This document shows, one piece after another, positions 4,395 through 7,069 of a stretch of 7,069 bases of DNA (within the stretch, counting starts at the first letter, position 1; each line of letters starts with the position of its first letter). The DNA comes from Planctomycetaceae bacterium (GTDB lineage: Bacteria > Planctomycetota > Planctomycetia > Pirellulales > Pirellulaceae), in NCBI GenBank assembly GCA_007133715.1, contig SLMF01000650.1, positions 1 to 7,069 on the forward strand, written 5' to 3'. The notes beneath the pieces were generated by a model. It was given only the letters and a program-made list of their open reading frames with translations. It searched no databases and was not told where the DNA came from. Both the position numbers and the translations under genes were made by a program.

Positions 4395-7069
4395 TCATGA
4401 GACGAGACCATTCGTGCTGGACAGGAACAGACGTTTGGAGAATGCGGGAGTTTGGTGCCCGAAGAGGAAGTTACTCGCCGCAACGCCCGGAACCAGATTG
4501 ATTCCCAGGAACTCGTCGCCGTCGATGCCGGCGATAGTGACATCGGCATCAGGGGTGTTCACCCCCCTCAAATAACCCGGTGGCGGCACCTGCCGCAGAT
4601 TGTAGACACCGGCGGGTAGATTTAGGAACTGGAACTGGCCGTTGGCGCCGGTCGTCGTATTCTGGTTGATCGCCGTGCCATCACGGGCCGTGCCGGTCAG
4701 TTGGATGGCGACCCCCTCCAGACGCGGGTCCCCCGCTTGCATCGTCCCGTCCCGGTCCGTATCCACGTAGACGAAACCGGCCAGGCTGGACGATTGAGCC
4801 GCCACGTTCGATATGTCATCGTCCCGGTTGTTTCCAGGAACGGGATCGTGTTCGGCAGCCCACACCTGGGCAGAATTCAAGAGCCTCCCCTCGAAACCGT
4901 CTTGGACCCGGGTGTTGATCTGGAACTCGCGGTTTTCACCGACCCCCAGACTGCCTACGTTGATCCCTACGATACCATTGTTGTGTGTGAAATTTGCGTC
5001 GTCTTGCGCCGGCACATAATCGACCCCCGCCGGCAGAATATCCTGGATCGTGACTCCGGTGGCATCTGACGGACCGTGGTTGGTTACCACGAGCGTGTAG
5101 ATCAATGCGCCTCCTGGCACCGGGTTGGGGTCTGAGCCGGTCTTGGTGATTTCCAGATCCGCTTGGGCGATGATCGTGGTAACCGCAGTGTCCTGATTGT
5201 TTGCCGGAACGCTATCCGGCGTTGTCGCCTGCACCGTGGCCGCATTTACAAGGTTTCCCCGGGCACCGGGATCAACCATCGCCCCGATCGTGATGGTCTG
5301 GCTGGCTCCTGGTGCGAGGTTTCCCACGTTTGCTGTGACCGTATTCTCAGCAGCATCGAATTCCAAGCCTGGAGTAGAATTATCTGCGTCGAAGATCAGC
5401 TCGGCGGGCAGTTGATCTACAACCTCAACGCCCTCGGCGGGCGACGGCCCGTTGTTGGTGACGGTCAGCGTATAGGTCAGTCCCTGTCCTGCTACCACCG
5501 GATTGGGCGTTACCTGCTTGGTAATCGCCACATCCGCATCGACGGGGGGCGTTACATCGATCGTGAACGTGGCGGCATTGTCCTCCGGGTAGGTCTCGGG
5601 TTCTACCCCCGCTACGAATGACGTGTTGATGATCGGGCCCTGCAGATCCAGGGCAACCGCGGTTTGGAAGGTGATGGTGGCAGTTGCGCCCGGAGCCATC
5701 TCGCCCAGCACGACGGTCATCGTTCCGCCGGTTACCCCCACGTCTCCCTGAGTCGCATCGCCCGTAACGGTCCCGCTGCCGGCAACGTAGGTCAGTCCAC
5801 CGGGCAGAGGGTCGGTCACCGTCACTCCGGTCGCCTGCGACGGTCCGTTATTGGTGACGTTCAGGGTATAGGTCAGTGTGCCGCCCGCGTCCACCGGATT
5901 GGGATCACCCGTCTTGTTGATCACCAAATCGATTTCGGCAAGAACGGGCGTCTGGACGGTGTCCGCATTGTTGGATTCGTCTCGATCCGTCTCGTTGCCC
6001 GCAACCGTAGCGGTGTTGACCAGCGTCCCGCGTGCGGCCGGATCAACGTCCACGATGATCTCCACCGTCGTCGACTCGCCCACCGCAAGGTTTCCCAGCT
6101 GCAAGGTGAGCGTGCCCTGGGCATGTTCGGTAACATCCGGTCGACTGGTTTCGCCAAAGACCACTCCCTCCGGCAACGTGTCCGTTACGGTCACTCCTGT
6201 CGCATCGGAAGGGCCCAGATTCTCGATCTCGAGCGTGTAAACCAAACGGTTGCCCGCGACCACTTGGTCCGGATCGTCCTGTTTCCTGATGGCCAGATCA
6301 ATCTCACCAACCACCGGTGTGACCAGCGTGGTCGTGTTGTCGCTCGGATCGGTCTCTTCTTCGTTCGCCCAGACCAGGGCTTCGTTCACCAAATCGTCCC
6401 GTGCGGAGGCGTGCACCAGCACGGTGATCTCGAATTCCTTCGTGTCGCCCGCGGGCAGGTTGCCCAAATCGGCCGTCACCACGCCGCCCGCTTCCGTCAC
6501 AGCGCCATGTTCGTTCGTGGCAGAGACGAACGTTACATCGGCGGGCAATGTATCCTCCACCGTCACACCCGTCGCGTCCGAGGGACCCTGGTTGGTCACC
6601 TCCAACGTATATACCAACTGCTCACCCGCAATCGCCTGTGCGAGATCGGCACTCTTTGCAATCGCCAGATTCACGGTCCGCACGACGCCGGTAGTCTCGT
6701 CATCCTCATTGTCCGCAAGATTGGGGTCAGGGGTGCCGCTGGCAACCGCCGCCGTATTCAGCAGGTTGGTGCCTGCGAAATCGGAATCGACCGTAACCAC
6801 GATAATGACCTCTATCGATTCGCCGACGGGAATCGTGCCCAAGTCCGCCGTCAGTTGATCAGCGTTTGCGACAAGCCTCGGATCACTTTGGGCGGCCTCG
6901 AACGTGACACCGTCTGGCAGCGTATCGGTCAATACCACGTTCGCGGCCGGTGACGGACCTGCGTTGGTCACCGTTACGGTGTAGGTCAGCCGATCTCCCG
7001 CGCTGACCGGATCCGGAACACCGACCTTCTCCACCTGCAAGTCGGCCAGGCGGGTGAAGCCGAAGTCCA
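4395..7069 (-). CDS. Large extracellular DUF11-repeat protein with C-terminal SdrD-B-like domain (partial, N-terminus beyond right edge)
   Basis: The frame is open to the right edge, and 890 residues are visible. An in-frame TTG at 7040 is not a credible start, because upstream residues DFGFTRLADL continue the fold. DFGF resembles the last strand of an SdrD-B domain, so another such domain probably precedes. Six DUF11 repeats of about 123-132 residues follow (visible residues about 6-757). Each opens with a DLxIxK strand, then AGxxLxYTLxVTNxGPS and GVTVxDxLP. An SdrD-B-like domain (about 760-871) starts with AGFVYVDTDRDGTMQAGDPR, has a DxDxDG calcium-type loop, and ends NFLFGHQ. The last 19 residues contain FSKRLFLSST. 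There is no LPXTG motif, transmembrane segment or visible enzyme domain. These folds form extended stalks of secreted or cell-surface proteins, often calcium-stabilised, and adhesion or wall architecture is the likely role. The composition is acidic and poor in cysteine. A signal peptide would lie outside the window. Its 3' end is about 250 bases before iorA, so it is probably a separate unit. Confidence 0.85.
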   Translation of the reverse strand, partial: DFGFTRLADLQVEKVGVPDPVSAGDRLTYTVTVTNAGPSPAANVVLTDTLPDGVTFEAAQSDPRLVANADQLTADLGTIPVGESIEVIIVVTVDSDFAGTNLLNTAAVASGTPDPNLADNEDDETTGVVRTVNLAIAKSADLAQAIAGEQLVYTLEVTNQGPSDATGVTVEDTLPADVTFVSATNEHGAVTEAGGVVTADLGNLPAGDTKEFEITVLVHASARDDLVNEALVWANEEETDPSDNTTTLVTPVVGEIDLAIRKQDDPDQVVAGNRLVYTLEIENLGPSDATGVTVTDTLPEGVVFGETSRPDVTEHAQGTLTLQLGNLAVGESTTVEIIVDVDPAARGTLVNTATVAGNETDRDESNNADTVQTPVLAEIDLVINKTGDPNPVDAGGTLTYTLNVTNNGPSQATGVTVTDPLPGGLTYVAGSGTVTGDATQGDVGVTGGTMTVVLGEMAPGATATITFQTAVALDLQGPIINTSFVAGVEPETYPEDNAATFTIDVTPPVDADVAITKQVTPNPVVAGQGLTYTLTVTNNGPSPAEGVEVVDQLPAELIFDADNSTPGLEFDAAENTVTANVGNLAPGASQTITIGAMVDPGARGNLVNAATVQATTPDSVPANNQDTAVTTIIAQADLEITKTGSDPNPVPGGALIYTLVVTNHGPSDATGVTIQDILPAGVDYVPAQDDANFTHNNGIVGINVGSLGVGENREFQINTRVQDGFEGRLLNSAQVWAAEHDPVPGNNRDDDISNVAAQSSSLAGFVYVDTDRDGTMQAGDPRLEGVAIQLTGTARDGTAINQNTTTGANGQFQFLNLPAGVYNLRQVPPPGYLRGVNTPDADVTIAGIDGDEFLGINLVPGVAASNFLFGHQTPAFSKRLFLSSTNGLVS
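4398..4454 (-). other. C-terminal tail of the DUF11 protein (FSKRLFLSST)
   Basis: These 19 codons follow the SdrD-B-like domain and encode a short linker, a basic SKR, a hydrophobic LFL and a small polar end. The layout faintly recalls C-terminal sorting tags, but no known anchor motif (LPXTG, PEP-CTERM, T9SS) fits and the hydrophobic part is too short to span a membrane. Its role is unknown. Confidence 0.4.
4455..4787 (-). other. SdrD-B-like domain coding segment
   Basis: This segment encodes the last folded domain of the surface protein. It begins SLAGFVYVDTDRDG, has a TTTGANGQFQFLNLPAGVYN core typical of SdrD-B and prealbumin-like folds, then PPGYLRG and a closing NFLFGH strand. The acidic DTDRDG loop is a likely calcium site. 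Confidence 0.75.
4794..7049 (-). repeat. Six tandem DUF11 coding repeats
   Basis: Repeat units lie at about 6678-7049, 6306-6677, 5937-6305, 5541-5936, 5166-5540 and 4794-5165, with periods of 124, 124, 123, 132, 125 and 124 codons. The best conserved stretch encodes LxYTLxVTNxGPSxATGVTVxDxLP. The DNA copies differ at many silent sites, so this is an old protein-level array and not a recent tandem duplication. The fourth copy (5541-5936) is longest; its extra residues are around GSGTVTGDATQGDVGVTGG. Confidence 0.85.

Noticed and set aside
4395..4397. TGA recoded as selenocysteine or read through
   Set aside because: No selenocysteine insertion hairpin is evident just after it, the next base is T and not the leaky C, and the folded domains are complete before it.
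5664..6953. A 429-codon plus-strand open frame antisense to the DUF11 repeats
   Set aside because: It mirrors the repeats on the other strand, has the Arg/Gly/His-rich composition of an antisense frame, and shows no family motif. The minus-strand frame has clear DUF11 domains.
7038..7040. TTG at 7040 as the start of the DUF11 protein
   Set aside because: The frame continues upstream to the window edge with residues that complete a preceding domain, and no signal peptide follows the TTG.
4794..7049. Direct repeats as a CRISPR array or recent tandem duplication
   Set aside because: The period of about 372 bases is far too long for CRISPR, the units are in frame throughout, and silent differences between copies show old divergence.

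Overview
The window is GC-rich bacterial DNA that is almost fully coding. Five genes are supported, plus the tail of a sixth. The best guess for the source is a member of the Planctomycetota. This rests on the high GC content and on the large DUF11-repeat protein ending in an SdrD-B-like domain and a short basic/hydrophobic tail. It is an inference from protein style, because no rRNA or other marker gene is present.

Layout: bases 1-108 hold the 3' end of a plus-strand gene of unknown function. A 52-base gap with hairpins but no clear T-run follows. It separates that gene from a convergent minus-strand block. Read in the direction of transcription (right to left), the block is: a very large DUF11-repeat surface protein (4395 to beyond the right edge); a ~245-base spacer with a candidate promoter and a hairpin; iorA (2510-4147); iorB (2016-2513, overlapping iorA by ATGA); a phenylacetate-CoA ligase gene (650-1984); and a small tandem-ACT-domain gene (161-601). 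The last four genes have gaps of -4, 31 and 48 bases and good Shine-Dalgarno sites before iorB, the ligase and the ACT gene, so they look like one operon.

The operon joins two routes to arylacetyl-CoA. IorAB interconverts aryl pyruvates and arylacetyl-CoA plus CO2 with ferredoxin. The ligase makes arylacetyl-CoA from free aryl acids with ATP and CoA. The ACT protein is the likely amino-acid sensor. This suits either catabolism of aromatic amino acids or, run in reverse, salvage of aryl acids into phenylalanine, tyrosine or tryptophan.

The most notable observation is that IorA stops right after its TPP domain and lacks the C-terminal two-cluster ferredoxin domain typical of the family. It keeps cysteines that could hold a single cluster near the TPP. 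The clean ATGA overlap with iorB argues that this is the native architecture and not a broken gene. I found no RNA gene, CRISPR array, insertion sequence or evident defence system, and nothing that I would call a wholly new system.
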